A DNA stretch of 64,000 nt from Tupaia tana (GCA_026018925.1 JAKSZU010000016.1:4136940-4200939), one strand, 5' to 3'; shown: positions 1-12,969, counted from the stretch's first letter. Program-made: numbers and translations. The notes: generated by a model from the letters alone, not told the origin.

Positions 1-217
1 TGTGTTCGCCAGAGAGACAATGCGAGGAAAAGTGAGAAATCACCCCCCAGGGAGGATGGCCACAGCACAATCTTTTCTCTTCCATTCTTCTCCTGGGATT
101 CTGGCCACACACGCACACACATCTGGCATGAGTTTCAAACCTCCAGATCTGGGACTTGAACCACAGTCAGCCATGTGGGAGTCCAGCACCTTAGCCACTA
201 TGCCACATGCTTGCCCC
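1..217 (-). mobile_element. tRNA-SINE, long form, cut by window start
   Basis: Reads gttcgccagagagac.. to ..ccacatgcttgcccc, the reverse complement of the long form. The tail is outside the window and the head ends a few bases before the duplicated CUL2 block. Confidence 0.85.
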
Positions 218-223
218 AAGTGG

Positions 224-544
224 CTTTACAGTACTTCATTAAATTCTTGCTTCTCTCATTCAGGAGAATGTCTGAAATAAACAGTTCCTGCTCAGTCAGC
301 CGGGAAACGGTTCTCTGAGTGATCATGATTTCCGTTTCCACTGTAGACGAAGTTAAAGTGAACTACTTGTCTCCCCTTTGTCCCACCTGCTTTTATTTAT
401 TATTTTCTCCTGCTTAAGTCTTAGTCTTTCTATTCATATTTAAAGATGTAGTTTAAATCTACTGGTAAAGTCATGATAGCAGAACTGTGATTTAACTATT
501 AATACATAGTCAAAACCAGTATCTCCTCCACCCCCTCAAATCCC
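224..544 (+). repeat. Rearranged duplicate of the CUL2 intron/exon border
   Basis: Bases 224-369 are about 93% identical to 2023-2168, which is the intron 3' end, the splice acceptor and the first bases of the CUL2 exon. Bases 370-544 match 1805-1980, upstream intron. The two blocks are joined in the order expected at a tandem-duplication junction, with a shared tg. The copied acceptor AG is retained, but the exon piece is short, carries substitutions (GAC for GGC, GTG for ATG), and has no donor. It is therefore a non-functional exon fragment. Confidence 0.85.
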
Positions 545-570
545 CTCCAAACACCCAAAAGCCCAAGTTC

Positions 571-1265
571 TTTTTTTTAAATTGTATAAACTTGTATTTG
601 TAGTTTCTAAGACACTGACCCACATCCACTTCCTGTCACACATGTAGCAACAAAAACAAAAGTCAGAGAGCCAGTGCCAGCTGTCAGAGGAGAGCCCCTT
701 TTCCGACTGTCCTGAACACGTGTCCCATAGCCCTCACACCTCCACACGGGTGGCTGTGAACCCTGTCCACAGACGGGACACCATGTCTGCTCACTCAGGG
801 CAACGGGAAGGGCCCTGGGGAAGCCTCCCCCTCAGCTTTGGCCTCAGAGCGTTTCTTCTTCTTGGAGGTTTTTGTTTTCTCCTCCTCGGGCGCTCCTGGG
901 TGATGTCATCATGGCCAGGATCATCAGATGCGTTCTCTCAGTTCTCAGTGTTGTGCTGTCGCTGGGACCTCTCGTTATTCAGCTTTTCTGCCCGAGTGAC
1001 TGTCTCATCCCTGGACTTCTCCTGACCAGCTCTGCCGCTGTCGTCTGTGGCGGTGTTGGTCTCACGACACACCTCAGAGTTCCGTGTGACCGTCCACCTG
1101 TCTGGTCTGGTTCTCGGCCAGCTCCACCGCTGGACGCACAGTCTGGATCTTCTCATCGCCCGCTCCTGGGCACGAGTTCTTGATCAGAGTTACCAGCTGT
1201 CTGTGAAAAGAAAATGTAGCCTCTGGAATAATTTCTCGTGACATACAGCTTCTTTGAGTTGAAAT
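571..1265 (-). pseudogene. ING1-like processed pseudogene in CUL2 intron
   Basis: Read on the minus strand, pieces in shifting frames match the ING family tumour suppressor ING1, a PHD-finger reader of H3K4me3. In order they are: GDEKIQ near 1157-1174; a VEL.EN.TRQVD.H.EL run at about 1076-1140; NENRENAS-like (here NTENRENAS) near 940; then a KKKKRSKA-like and EASP segment near 800-870. The central acidic/basic linker resembles ING1 better than ING2. The PHD finger is not clearly recognisable. Several frameshifts and stops destroy the frame. No introns are seen and an A-run (t-run at 571-578 on +) marks the likely 3' end, so it is a retrocopy. It lies antisense to CUL2. Confidence 0.72.
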
Positions 1266-1289
1266 GAAGAGCTTCAAAATCAAATCACG

Positions 1290-1804
1290 TGCTGGTTTAG
1301 TTTATAATCCATTAGATAGTAAAATAACTCAAGGGGTGTGTGTGTGACCTCGCTACAACTTTATGCCTTTGGGGAACAGTTCTTTGATCTGAATTTTTTT
1401 TAACATGTAACAGTACATACATGTTCATCATACTGTTTGTTCCAAGTTTCCCAGTGTGCTAACATGTTGCTGCCCCCTGGAAGGTCACAGAGCAGTCATG
1501 TGCCTAGAACCCACTACACCCTTTGTAAATCCCAGGGTAGGTTAGCGTCTAGACATGATGGATATGCTGTTTATTTCTCCTCCTGTTCCTGTTTGCCTCT
1601 AGAAAATTACTAGGAAGAAAGATGTTACTTAGGAGACAAAAATAGCATTTTCAAATTGTAGCAGAAATTACAGTTGAGACAACCACAGGAGCGTTTCCCA
1701 CGTGTTCGTAGACCTCCCAGGAGGCTGGCGCCCTCCCTGGTGTGGGCAGATGGAGGTCGGCCCTGAGATGGTGGTTGTGCCAGACTCTCCCCGGTCTGTT
1801 CGTG
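1290..1804. other. CUL2 intron, unique sequence
   Basis: No gene or repeat is recognised. It is A/T-rich to about 1700 and then GC-rich. No good CUL2 exon match was found. Confidence 0.5.
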
Positions 1805-2372
<568 letters not shown>

Positions 2373-2405
2373 TAAGCACTGTCAACATTGCAGCTGGTCC
2401 AGGGC

Positions 2406-2625
2406 CAGGGCCAGCAGGTGCTGTGCAGGTTGGGATGACTGCGGTTCGAGTCCCAGAGGCAGTGGCTTGAGAATCACACCAGGTGCATGTACATGCATGT
2501 ACATGCCTGCCCAGGATCCCTGGAGGAGAATGGAGCGGGGATTGTGGCATGGCCATGCCCCCGGGGTTGTTTTCTCCTTTTCCCTCTCTTTCTTTCTCTC
2601 TGCCAAGTGGAGATAAAGCAAAACT
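2406..2625 (+). mobile_element. tRNA-SINE, long form, diverged
   Basis: Head gggccagcaggtg with B-box gcggttcgagtccc. It has an expanded catgtacatg repeat in the middle and a ttctctctgcc tail in the CUL2 intron. Confidence 0.8.
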
Positions 2626-2964
2626 TTAGCCAAAGATATAGCTAACTTTAGGTATACCAAAACTTTTTTCAGAAAAGAAGCTGTTCATGAGATGTGTGCA
2701 GTTTTAAATATAAGGCTGTAGTGGCCATTGCTCTTTGTGCTCTAGAAAGCACTTTGAATGCTAGCTTGTGACAGCCGTCAGCTTCAGGAGCCGCAGAGAG
2801 TGACGGGGCCTATGGGCCGGGAGAGCTTGGCTTATCTGACCTATAATGTGACAGCTTCCTGGAAACCGAACTGCTGTCTGGGGGTCTCTGCTGAATTGAA
2901 GGTCTTAAATTGTAGCCTATCATAAATTTGCATGGATTTTTTTTTTTTTTTTACTGTACTCAGT
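2626..2964. other. CUL2 intron, unique sequence
   Basis: Nothing recognised apart from a T-run at about 2938-2952 that precedes the next SINE. Confidence 0.5.
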
Positions 2965-3132
2965 TTGGGCTGGGAGTTGGCGTGGAGGTTTAAGGCAGCC
3001 GAATCCCACTTGGCCAACTGCACAGTTTGAATCCCAGACCCAGTGGCTTGAAAAACATGCCAGGTGCACATGTGTGCATGCCCAAAATCCCAAGATAAAG
3101 GGTTGTGGTGTGGCCATTCCATCCGGGGAAAA
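2965..3132 (+). mobile_element. tRNA-SINE, diverged, 3' truncated
   Basis: Head tgggagttggcgtggaggtttaa, B-box-like agtttgaatccc. It ends near the ccccggggaa loop without the usual pyrimidine tail. Confidence 0.75.
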
Positions 3133-3220
3133 TATATTCATTTAATTTAATTTTATGGTTCTGCAACATGTAATGGGAGCTTGTTGTCTGTTCCTGTGTG
3201 TATTTTACGTATGTAACTTT

Positions 3221-3482
3221 TTTTTTTTGGAGAGGTTTTTGCTATAGGGCGCGTGTGCTCGCCAGACAGACAAGAGAGAGACAGAGATAGGAAGCGAGAA
3301 ATCACCCCCCCAGGGGGGATGGTCACGCTGCAATCCCTTCTCCTCCATTCTCCTTTCGGGATCTTGGGCATGCACGCACACGCGTCCGGCGTGAGTTTTA
3401 AGCCACTGGGTCCGGGACGCGAACCGCGGTCAACTACATGGGAGTCCAGCGACATAGCCATTACACTAACCGCTGGTTCCCA
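3221..3482 (-). mobile_element. tRNA-SINE, long form, young
   Basis: T-run then gagaggtttttgctataggg, ending ctaaccgctggttccc. Flanked by a 14-bp direct repeat acgtatgtaacttt at 3207-3220 and 3483-3496. Confidence 0.92.
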
Positions 3483-3659
3483 ACGTATGTAACTTTATCC
3501 CTGGTGCCCTCGAGACTCAGCTATTGTAAATTGGTTGGGTTATTGGAGAAGTCATGATGTTTGTTTTTCTGTGCAAAAATGCGTACATCTTTTTAGACAA
3601 CCTAATATTTTAATATCCATCACAGGAATAACAAGCCAATAGTTAATTTTCCTTTTTTT

Positions 3660-3858
3660 TCCCCAAAAAGTTTCTTTTCTTCCGTGAGTGAGGAGAGAGC
3701 ACCTCCCAGCAGGGTCTGGATGCCATAATCCCCCAGCCCCAGCCTACCCCGACAGTGGGCACACGTGTGCATATCAGGGAGGTCGCCCGACGGGAGCCCG
3801 GCGCCTTCCCACGTGGCCAGCCCTGCAGATTGTCGTGCTTTGTTGCCATGCCACCTTC
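3660..3858 (-). mobile_element. Type E SINE
   Basis: Antisense core gtgagtgaggagagagcacc, then catgccgcagcccc-like and gggcacacgtgtgcat, ending ttgttgccatgcc. It shares this layout with copies at 5228, 5938, 6225, 12970, 34728 and 57828, and differs from the main SINE. Confidence 0.7.
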
Positions 3859-4049
3859 CTCCATTCTGTTGTTAGGACTTTTTTCTGGAGCCCTGGATTT
3901 CTACACCCTAAAGGGCTGTCACCTGGTCTGGGTTGTAACCCGAGTGGTTGGAGAAGCAGTAGATGTGGTTTATCTCCCACTTTAAAGGATTGTGCCTTAA
4001 AGAAAAATTCTTTTTTTTTTTAAACAATCAAGAGCCACTTTTTTTTTCT

Positions 4050-4231
4050 TTTTAATGATTTTACTTAGCTTTACTTATTTATTTATTTTATTTGACCAGA
4101 GAAGGATAGACAGAGACAGGGAGAGAGAAAGAGAGGAAAGTGAGAAAGCAAGCCACCAGGTCCAGGACTTGAACCGTGGTTGGCCATGTGGGAGTCCAAT
4201 GTCCCTAACCACCACGCCACCTGCTGGCCCC
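4050..4231 (-). mobile_element. tRNA-SINE, short form
   Basis: The tattta-rich tail is followed directly by gagaaagcaagccaccaggtcc. The head is at ccacctgctggcccc. The middle (ccccagggggg) section is absent. Confidence 0.85.
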
Positions 4232-4388
4232 AAGAAAAATTCCTGTAAATGATGTTCCATTTTTATTTGGCTGTAATTTATCTAGCCTACGCTATATCTC
4301 CCATTAGCTCACTTTGCTAGCATCTCTGTGATTATGATGACAGTTCATCGTCTTATAATTGAACAGCTTTATTTTACTAATTAATTTC

Positions 4389-4624
4389 ATGAGGTTTTTG
4401 TGTAGAGAGACAGAGAGAGGGAAAGTGAGAAATCACACCCCCCCCCCCCCCCGGCCCCCGGGGGATTACCACCTGCAACCTTTTCTCCTCTACTCTCTCC
4501 TTGAGGTGCTAGACATGCAGGCACATGCCCTTGGTGCGATTCTCAAACCACCAGGTTCAGCACTTGTACCGTGGTTGGCCACATGGGGGTGCAGCACTTA
4601 AACCACCATTCTACCTGCTGGTCC
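4389..4624 (-). mobile_element. tRNA-SINE, long form
   Basis: Contains a run of about 14 C at 4437-4452 in the usual cccc loop. Ends ctacctgctggtcc. Confidence 0.85.
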
Positions 4625-4744
4625 TTCATTGAACAACTTTAAATGCCGTGAAATTTAAATAAGTCTTTTCTTAACTTTGAGAAATGATGAATTTTCCTAT
4701 CTTCAGAATCTCAATTAAGTACTAAGTTCTTAAATGTAAAAAAA

Positions 4745-5003
4745 GGTTTGGTTTTTTTTTTGAGGGGGGTGGGAGAGGTTTTTGCTATAGGGCGCATGCA
4801 CTCGCCAGAGAGACAGAAAGCGAGAAATCACCCCCAGGGGGGATGACCATGCTGCAATCCCTTCTCCTCCATTCTCCTCTCGGGATCTTGGGCACGCACA
4901 TACACGTGCCCGGTGTGAGTTTAAGCCACCGGGTCCAGGACTCAAACCGCGGTTGACTACATGGGAGTCCAGCGACATAGCCATTATGCTAATTGCCGGT
5001 CCC
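4745..5003 (-). mobile_element. tRNA-SINE, long form
   Basis: T-rich tail with ggaggggg-type interruption, gagaggtttttgctatagggcgc, ending aattgccggtccc. Confidence 0.88.
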
Positions 5004-5227
5004 AATAAAGATTTTAATTAGGTGCTTTAAAAGTTTTATATTTTTTCTGAAGTATGATATTTTTCTTATCTGGAAATTTACAGAATAAATATAGTTGGCT
5101 TGTTTGTACTTGGTATTTTGATCATGAACCTGCCAGTGCTGTAGCGGTTTCCTAAGTCGTTATTGAGCGTTAGTCCATCTGCCAAGAGCCCCCAGGCCAG
5201 AGAAATTCTGTTACCTGATACAAGAGG

Positions 5228-5475
5228 TTTTCTTTTTAATTTCTTCCATAAGTGAGTGAGAAAGAGACAGGAGCAGCACCTCCGTGGCCGTGATGCAGAG
5301 ACCCACGCCAGTCCCAGCCAGCCCGCCGTGGTTGTGGGCGTGCGTGCACCAGCACGTGGGCTTCTCCAGGGTCAACCTGGAGCCCTGGTGTGGGGTCAGC
5401 CTGGCATCGCATTGCTCCTGCAGCTGTCCGTCCCAGTACAGGGCTGTCTGAGCCCAGTCCTGAAGCGCTAGTTCT
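5228..5475 (-). mobile_element. Type E SINE
   Basis: Begins tttttaatttcttccataagtgagtgag and carries gtgggcgtgcgtgcaccagc in the middle. The ending is diverged, so the border is approximate. Confidence 0.65.
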
Positions 5476-5518
5476 GAAAGCTGGCTTGACAACTTTTACT
5501 TTAAAAAAGGCCACTTGC

Positions 5519-5760
5519 AGGACCAGCAGCGGGCGTAATGGTTACATCGCTGGATTTCCGTGTGGTTCACCACGGTTCAAGACTCGGTGGCTTGAAACTC
5601 ACGCTGGGCACATATGCGTGCATGCTCAGAATCCCAAGGGAAGAATGAGGAGAAGGGATTGCGGCGTGGCCATCCCCCCTTGGTGGGAGGGTGATTCCCC
5701 TTTTCTGTTCCTCTGTCTCCGGTGAGCACACGTGCCCTCTAGCAAAAAGCTCTGAAAGAA
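5519..5760 (+). mobile_element. tRNA-SINE, long form
   Basis: Head aggaccagcagcgggcgtaatgg and tail gtgccctctagcaaaaagc, followed by a purine-rich (gagg)n tract to 5803. Confidence 0.85.
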
Positions 5761-5937
5761 AGACAGAGAGGGAGGGAGGGAGGGAGAGAGAAAGAGAGAA
5801 AGGGTCATTTGCTTCTCCAAGAGTGAGTAAAACATGGATCGAGGGGTGGACCAGGGTCACGGGAATTGACACCTGGGTGCTGCTTGAAGCCCAGCCCTCT
5901 TCTGTGGCTGGGTTCATTGTCATGGTTTTGTTGCTGT

Positions 5938-6190
5938 TTTTAGGTTTTTATTCATGAATGATAGCGCATGCATGCACATTAGAGAGAAACAGAGAGAGAG
6001 AGAGAGACAAGGCACCCTAGCAAGGTCTGGTCATGCCGCAGCCCCTCCCCAGCCGTCCAGCTCATCAGGGTTCAGGCATGCATGAGTGAGCCCAGCGTGT
6101 ATCAGGATGGCCAGGCCAGGGCTCTGAACCTGCGGTCAGCCACGTGGCTTCCTGCACTGTAGTTCAGTGCTCCACTGACTGCACACAGAG
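5938..6190 (-). mobile_element. Type E SINE
   Basis: Starts tttaggtttttattcatgaatgatagc, with gcaccctagcaaggtctggtc. It ends with the chain of cagtgctcc/actg before 6190. Confidence 0.65.
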
Positions 6191-6224
6191 GCCAGGCTTC
6201 CAATTGCTGTTTATTATTGCAGGT

Positions 6225-6445
6225 CCTATAAAATTTTACTTGTTTCATCCACGAGTGAGAGAGACCAGGGATACAGTGCCCCGGCGGGGTCCTTGTCCCA
6301 CCACCCACCCTCGGTCTCAGTCCTGCCACAGACCGCTGGCACAGGTGTGCCTGGTGTCCTCAGGGAGGTCTCCGGGCTTGAACCAGAACCCTCCCACGTG
6401 GGCCAGCTTCACAGAGTGCTGTATCTTGCCTCTACAGCCCCATTC
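6225..6445 (-). mobile_element. Type E SINE
   Basis: Starts aaattttacttgtttcatccacgagtgagagag, contains cggcggggtcc and cccacgtgggccagc, and ends near gctgtatcttgcc. Confidence 0.7.
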
Positions 6446-6469
6446 AGCCCCTGTGGTATTTCAGGAAAA

Positions 6470-6502
6470 CTTTTGTTGTTTGTTTGTTTGTTTGTTTGTT
6501 TT
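6470..6502. repeat. (TTTG)n microsatellite
   Basis: About seven tttg units in the CUL2 intron. Confidence 0.9.
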
Positions 6503-6605
6503 TTGCAATGAGTTGTTTCAAAAATTAGGAACCTTGGTGTGTATTTCATAAAAATTAAAATGTTCTATTGGTATAAGCTAATGAGCTCGACTCTTACCAA
6601 AAGGT

Positions 6606-6629
6606 TGTGTGTGTGTGTGTGTGTGTGTG
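6606..6629. repeat. (GT)n microsatellite
   Basis: Twelve gt units in the CUL2 intron, 236 bp before the next exon. Confidence 0.9.
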
Positions 6630-6864
6630 GCACATGTAAAATTAGGGAAGAATTGGAAGATTAGATAAGAATTGATTTTTGCTTGTTTATTTGCTTATCA
6701 GGAGATAATTATTTTTCTTTTAAATTAAAAAATGTTAGTAATGTAAAAAGTATGAAAGTTTTCTTTTTGTTTAGTCTTTACTTAATTTCATGGTACGATA
6801 TTTGCAGTAAGATTCTTACTGACCTTACTTTTTATAATTGTAAATGTGTTATTTTTAACTGTAG

Positions 6865-6996
<132 letters not shown>

Positions 6997-7029
6997 TGAC
7001 CCTCTCCCTGCACCAGAGGCTGGAAGTCC

Positions 7030-7638
7030 TCGGTACAGGGGTCAGCAGAGCCACTCTCTGGAGGCTCGGGGCTTGATCTGTCTCACGTCCTCGCCTGCTT
7101 CTGGTGCTGCCGGCCGTCCTCACCATTCCCTGCCGTCCCCCGCCGTCCCCCGCCTGCCCCCCGCCTTACAGCTGTATCACTGATTGTTGTGTGGCCAGCT
7201 TTTTCTGTGTCACACCAGACCTGGGGTTCGTCCTGTCCACCCTGTGTGGCAGAGACCCTGGCTCCGAGTCAGGTCACGTTCAGAGATTCTGGATAGGTAG
7301 CTGTTGTGGGGCACTGCCGGGCTGTACACCCAGGCCTGCTCCCAGCACTTAGAGAGTTCGAGGACCTGAGTACTTTCTAATGTTACTTCTTTGGAAACTA
7401 TCTAAACATTGGATTTCACAAGTTCAAATTTATGTTGAGATCATGCAAAACTTTGCACACCAGAATTAATAATATGATACATCTTTTCTGGTACATTCTT
7501 TGCGTTTACTAACCTCACGTTAAAATTGTAATCTGTGCTAGCATTTAGTTTTTAAAAAGCAGGCCCAGCCACAGGAACAGCACAGGCCGTGGCATGCCCA
7601 CGCCATGGTACTGAGGCCAATGAAGACTGCGGTTTGCT
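7030..7638. other. CUL2 intron, unique sequence
   Basis: Contains a C-rich stretch of repeated ccgtcccccgcc units (about 7130-7160). No exon or mobile element is recognised. Confidence 0.5.
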
Positions 7639-7905
7639 GGGGACCAGCAGTTGGTGTAATGGCTATGTTGCTGGACTCCCATGTGGTCGATCGCAGTTCG
7701 AGTCCCGGACCCAGTGGCGTAAACTCACGCCGGGCGTGTGTGTGTGCGTGCCCAAGATCCTGAGAGGAGAATGGAGGAGAAGGGATTGTGGAGTGGCCAT
7801 CCCCCCTGGGGGGTGATTTCTCGCTTTCTGTCTTTCTGTCTCTCTCTTTCTGCTGATCACATGCCCCCTATAGCAAAAACCTCTCCAAAAAAAGAAAACA
7901 AAACA
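7639..7905 (+). mobile_element. tRNA-SINE, long form
   Basis: Head ggggaccagcagttggtgtaatgg, tail ccctatagcaaaaacctctcc, followed by an aaacaaaac A-rich end. Confidence 0.9.
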
Positions 7906-8116
7906 AAACAAAGCCTGCGGTTCACATCCGGGTGCGCATCGGTGCACCTCTGGGAAGGACTGTGGCACGACCGCGTCGTCATCGATGGGAGGCCAGAAGG
8001 TCCCTGCCCTGGCCTCTCAAGGCCTGCTCCATTGGCTGTTTACATTCATAGTATGGTTGGCTACAGTGCCGGGTTTTTCCTAGTGTCCTTTCAGCTTTAT
8101 TGCTACAAATTATACA

Positions 8117-8438
8117 CAGTCAGCCTCCGTATCTGTGCGCTGTGGATTCAACCAACCACGGATGGGATGGGACGCACTCGGGGAAGAAGCAGTCTGTGTT
8201 GTGCAGAGCACGTTCAGACTGTTCTCCTTGTCCCCCTTCCCTGAGCAGTGTGGAGAGACGGCAGCTCACCTGGTGTTTCCTCCCGTGGGGGTTTAAGTAA
8301 CCTGGAGATGGTTTGAAGTGTACAGGGGGCGCGTAGGTGATGGGCTCACACGGCACCCCTGAGAGGGACTTGAGCACCCCTGGTCTTGGTGTCCGTGGTG
8401 CCCCACGCCAGTGTTCCATGGATACTGAGGGGCGGCTG
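8117..8438 (+). mobile_element. Tigger/pogo-type MITE
   Basis: Terminal inverted repeats cagtcagcctccgtatctgt at the left and gatactgaggggcggctg at the right. Internal ggattcaaccaaccacgg and gagatggtttgaagtgta match the well-known mammalian Tigger-derived consensus. Both ends are flanked by ca, a likely mutated TA target. No transposase is encoded. It lies within the last-but-two CUL2 intron. Confidence 0.8.
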
Positions 8439-8549
8439 CACAGCCCTCCAGAGATGTTCAGCAGTGGTCATGTGATACAGCTAACTGTGCTCCGTATTGA
8501 TGGAAGTTTATTTGAGCTGATTAGTAAAATAACAAGTTGAGCGAGCTAA

Positions 8550-9031
<482 letters not shown>

Positions 9032-9032
9032 A

Positions 9033-10013
<981 letters not shown>

Positions 10014-10460
10014 CGCCGTGTGACAGCCTCTGCCGGGTGTGTCATCGCCATCGCCATCGCCATGGTGTGTCCCTGTGGGAAAGCGCAGCCGTGCCTCCGT
10101 CATTTGGTCATTGGGCAGCCCCCGTTTCTCTGCTGTTTACAACATCACCAGTGCCACGTCATGAGCGTCAAAGCGAGCGCCGGGAGATACTTGCAGCTCC
10201 TGTCCTTATGACCTCTCTGAAACTGTCCGGAACGGATGAGTGGAGTGTTGCTGAGATGTGGAAATTTGGTTGGGTACCATGCTTTTTCTCCCCTTCACGT
10301 TTGCAGTTGATGTGTTTTTTTTTTTTTTTTAAATGTATCTTAAAGGACATAAAATAAAAAACTTAAATATTGTAATATGACAGATAACCTAATAATTGTA
10401 TCTACATTAAAATGACAAACATGATATTGCTGCTTGTCAAATAAAAAAAAATAAAGAAAC
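10014..10460 (+). other. CUL2: CUL2 3'UTR, proximal form
   Basis: Non-coding sequence follows the CUL2 stop codon. It starts GC-rich with three gccatc hexamers (around 10046-10063), then turns A/T-rich. Three candidate poly(A) signals AATAAA lie at 10353-10358, 10440-10445 and 10450-10455. The T-run at about 10315-10330 is unrelated. Where the mature transcript ends cannot be decided from sequence. The A/T-rich unique DNA to about 11600 could be an extended 3'UTR. Confidence 0.7.
10440..10455 (+). terminator. Candidate CUL2 polyadenylation signals
   Basis: Two overlapping AATAAA hexamers sit about 430 bp after the CUL2 stop codon. Another lies at 10353. They are followed by a moderately G/T-containing stretch (ggtggtggacgtcggtgtccg around 10505). 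This is the likeliest cleavage region in the visible sequence. Confidence 0.5.
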
Positions 10461-12020
10461 CGAATGCCTTTCCGTATGTGGATGGAGTGTCCAGTTGGCC
10501 GAAGGTGGTGGACGTCGGTGTCCGGGCGTCTCCGCGGCGGCTGCTGCAGCGTGAGCCCTTCCTTTCGGCTCCAGTCCACATGGAGAACGTCGGGAATTAT
10601 TGTTCCATTCGGTGTAGAGAGCTTTACCTTGTGGATTAGAACTCCATCGAATGGCAGCATTTCAGGGGTTGAGCCATGATCCATCGGCATTTTTGATGGT
10701 GTCTATACCACAGTGTGAGGAGAGCGTGGGGGGGTGGGGGGGCTTGAATACGGCGTAGAAAGTGCTTTGCATTCCAAAGTCATCTTTTTCCCCTGCGCAG
10801 TAATTCTAGACCACCGCCCCAGCTCTGCGCCCTCCCTATGTGGTAGACGGGCCTGTGACCCCAGTGGCTGCCTCCCCAAAGGGCTCCGTCTCCCTGGCCT
10901 ACACTCCCCTCCCGTGACAGCACGGACCCGGGATTCACCGAGTGAGGTCAATTCACCTGGAGGCCTCAGGTGTGTGTAGCAGTGCACGTGTGAGATACAC
11001 CCTTACAAATCAGTCTAGTGCATTATAGCAGGGGCCACGTATATAGAGACCAGAAATCCCATGATTTTATTTAGTAAATATATCAGTATTAAAATACTCT
11101 GTTATATGTATTATCTACCCCACATTCGATCTTTTTTTTAAGCTGGACTATATTTTAAAGCATTTCTCACACCAATTTTTTTCACTTATCAGTTTGTATC
11201 TTTAAACAGGCATCTGGGAAAAAACAGTGATGCTAAGCATAACATCATAACTTAGCATCTGATATGTGATTCATATTGAAACTTACCTTACTGTTGCAAG
11301 ATGGCTTTTACAATTGATTTATTCAGTTGTAAAAGACAACTGTGTCTCATGTTTTAAAATCTCCTGAAGGTATGGTTTATATACTGTGTTTCTCATTTCA
11401 CCTTTCTTCACCAAGAAAGTAATGGGCAAGCTACAAAATGTACATTCGCTGTCTAAGAGCAGACTTTCTTTTGCTAAGTTGTTGATAAAGTCTTCCAAAT
11501 CGATTTTTTTCTTAAGTTAAATTTCTACATGTTAAATTAAGTCCTACTCTAGTATCTGATTGTCAAGAAAATATATTGTAAAATGGACAGAATACTTGTG
11601 CTGGGGTCTACAGGAACGGCTGGCAGGCGTTTCCCACCTCGCCCAGTTCACCTGAGAGGGAACATTGTAGCCCTGCTCGTGCGTGAGCAAGGAAGGGGGC
11701 AGGTGCCGTCCACCCAGCACCGTACAGACGCCTGAAAACCTGTTTGAATGCCTCCTTCCCGAGGAGCACGCAAGGTGGTGCGTCTTTTCTGGGGAGGGTC
11801 AGCGATTGTGGTCCTGCAGGGAGACTGCACAGCTGGGAGTGGTGCCCGGCAGGCCTGCTCTGCTGCACCTGGACTTGAGGGCGGGCCCAGCAGAGGCGGG
11901 AGGCACAGAGGGTGCCTGAGCCTCCGAATGAAGGGCTGGGCGGAGGTTGTGGGAAGGTCGGCCCTCAGCTGGGAGGTAGCTGAGCGAGCCGGCCAGCTGT
12001 GTGCGTCCTTCCTGTGAAAG
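10461..12020. other. CUL2 3' flank, no gene seen
   Basis: This is repeat-poor DNA. Bases 10460-10980 are GC-rich with a G-rich patch at 10726-10742. Bases 11030-11600 are A/T-rich unique sequence without SINEs, which could be conserved UTR or flank. Bases 11600-12010 are GC-rich. No convincing open frame exists. Confidence 0.5.
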
Positions 12021-12021
12021 G

Positions 12022-12112
12022 GAAGAGAGTTTTGGTATAGACCATGTGTGCTTGCTGGAGAGACAGACAGACAGTGAGCAGTCACCCACCAGGGGGTGGC
12101 CATGCCGCAAAT
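12022..12112 (-). mobile_element. tRNA-SINE fragment (tail half)
   Basis: Reads gagttttggtatagaccatgtgtgcttgc to gtggccatgccgcaa. The head half is missing. Confidence 0.75.
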
Positions 12113-12389
12113 ATTTTAACTGCTACTGTAGGTGCAGGTTTACTCTGTGCTTTAGTCCAGTATTTTGTGGTAATTTGCTTTAATATAAACAACAGACATC
12201 CTGGGATTTGTTTGACTTGTGACTTACCGTTTTCATAAGATTTTAGAACCCATATGTGCTACGTCGGTATAGCATTTCTGTTTGTTTTTTAAAGATCTAT
12301 TGGATTCAAACTGCGGCAGGTGCTCACACATAATGTTATTTTGTTTAGTCTGTAGATAATCTTGTTAGACTTTTTTTTGTGTTTTTTTT

Positions 12390-12634
12390 TTTTCTCCTTA
12401 GTTCTTTGCCGTAGGCACATACACTTGTCGGAGAGAGACAGAGAGAGGGAAAGTGAGGAATCACCGCCCCCAAAGGGGGATGGCCACACCACCAGGCCTT
12501 CTCCTTCATTCTCCTCTTGGGATTTTGAGCACAAGTACCTGGCATGATTTTCAAGCCCCCAGGTTTGGGACTCGAACTGTTGTCGGCCATTTGGGGAGTC
12601 CAGCGCCTTAACCACCATGTCACCTGCTGCTCCA
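12390..12634 (-). mobile_element. tRNA-SINE, long form, diverged
   Basis: Starts ttctttgccgtaggcacatacac and ends cacctgctgctcc. Confidence 0.82.
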
Positions 12635-12884
12635 ATGCTTCTTTCTTTCATGGTGGAGGAGACGGGTGGCTTCCCGGAGCTGTTGGTAGGTAAACTGCAG
12701 AGCCTGAACTTGAGTCCCAGTTGGCACTGTGGAACTCGGAAGTCCAGTATCTAATACAGCTGTGTCTCAGTATCCTGGGGAGATCGGTTCCAGGATGCTC
12801 TGGGGCACCCAAATCTGCATGCTCAAGTTTCTTACATAAAGTGCTTTTGTATTTGCTTATAATCTACGGATACTCTCTGATGCA

Positions 12885-12962
12885 TAAGGGGGCTTCGGAA
12901 CGTTCATGGGAAAACAGAATTAAGTACACATTTACTTTGGTGCAAAAATGTTGACACCACAC
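12885..12962. mobile_element. mariner-like MITE fragment
   Basis: gggggcttcggaacgttcatgg and tttactttggtgcaaaaatg resemble the mariner-derived MITE at 21789 and 62590. It is short and diverged. Confidence 0.5.
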
Positions 12963-12969
12963 ATAGATT

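Noticed and set aside
224..369. Possible extra CUL2 exon
   Set aside because: Although the acceptor is retained, only 23 exon bases are copied, with substitutions, and no donor follows.
7738..8244. 168-codon plus-strand frame in a CUL2 intron
   Set aside because: SINE plus Tigger MITE translation; not an exon.
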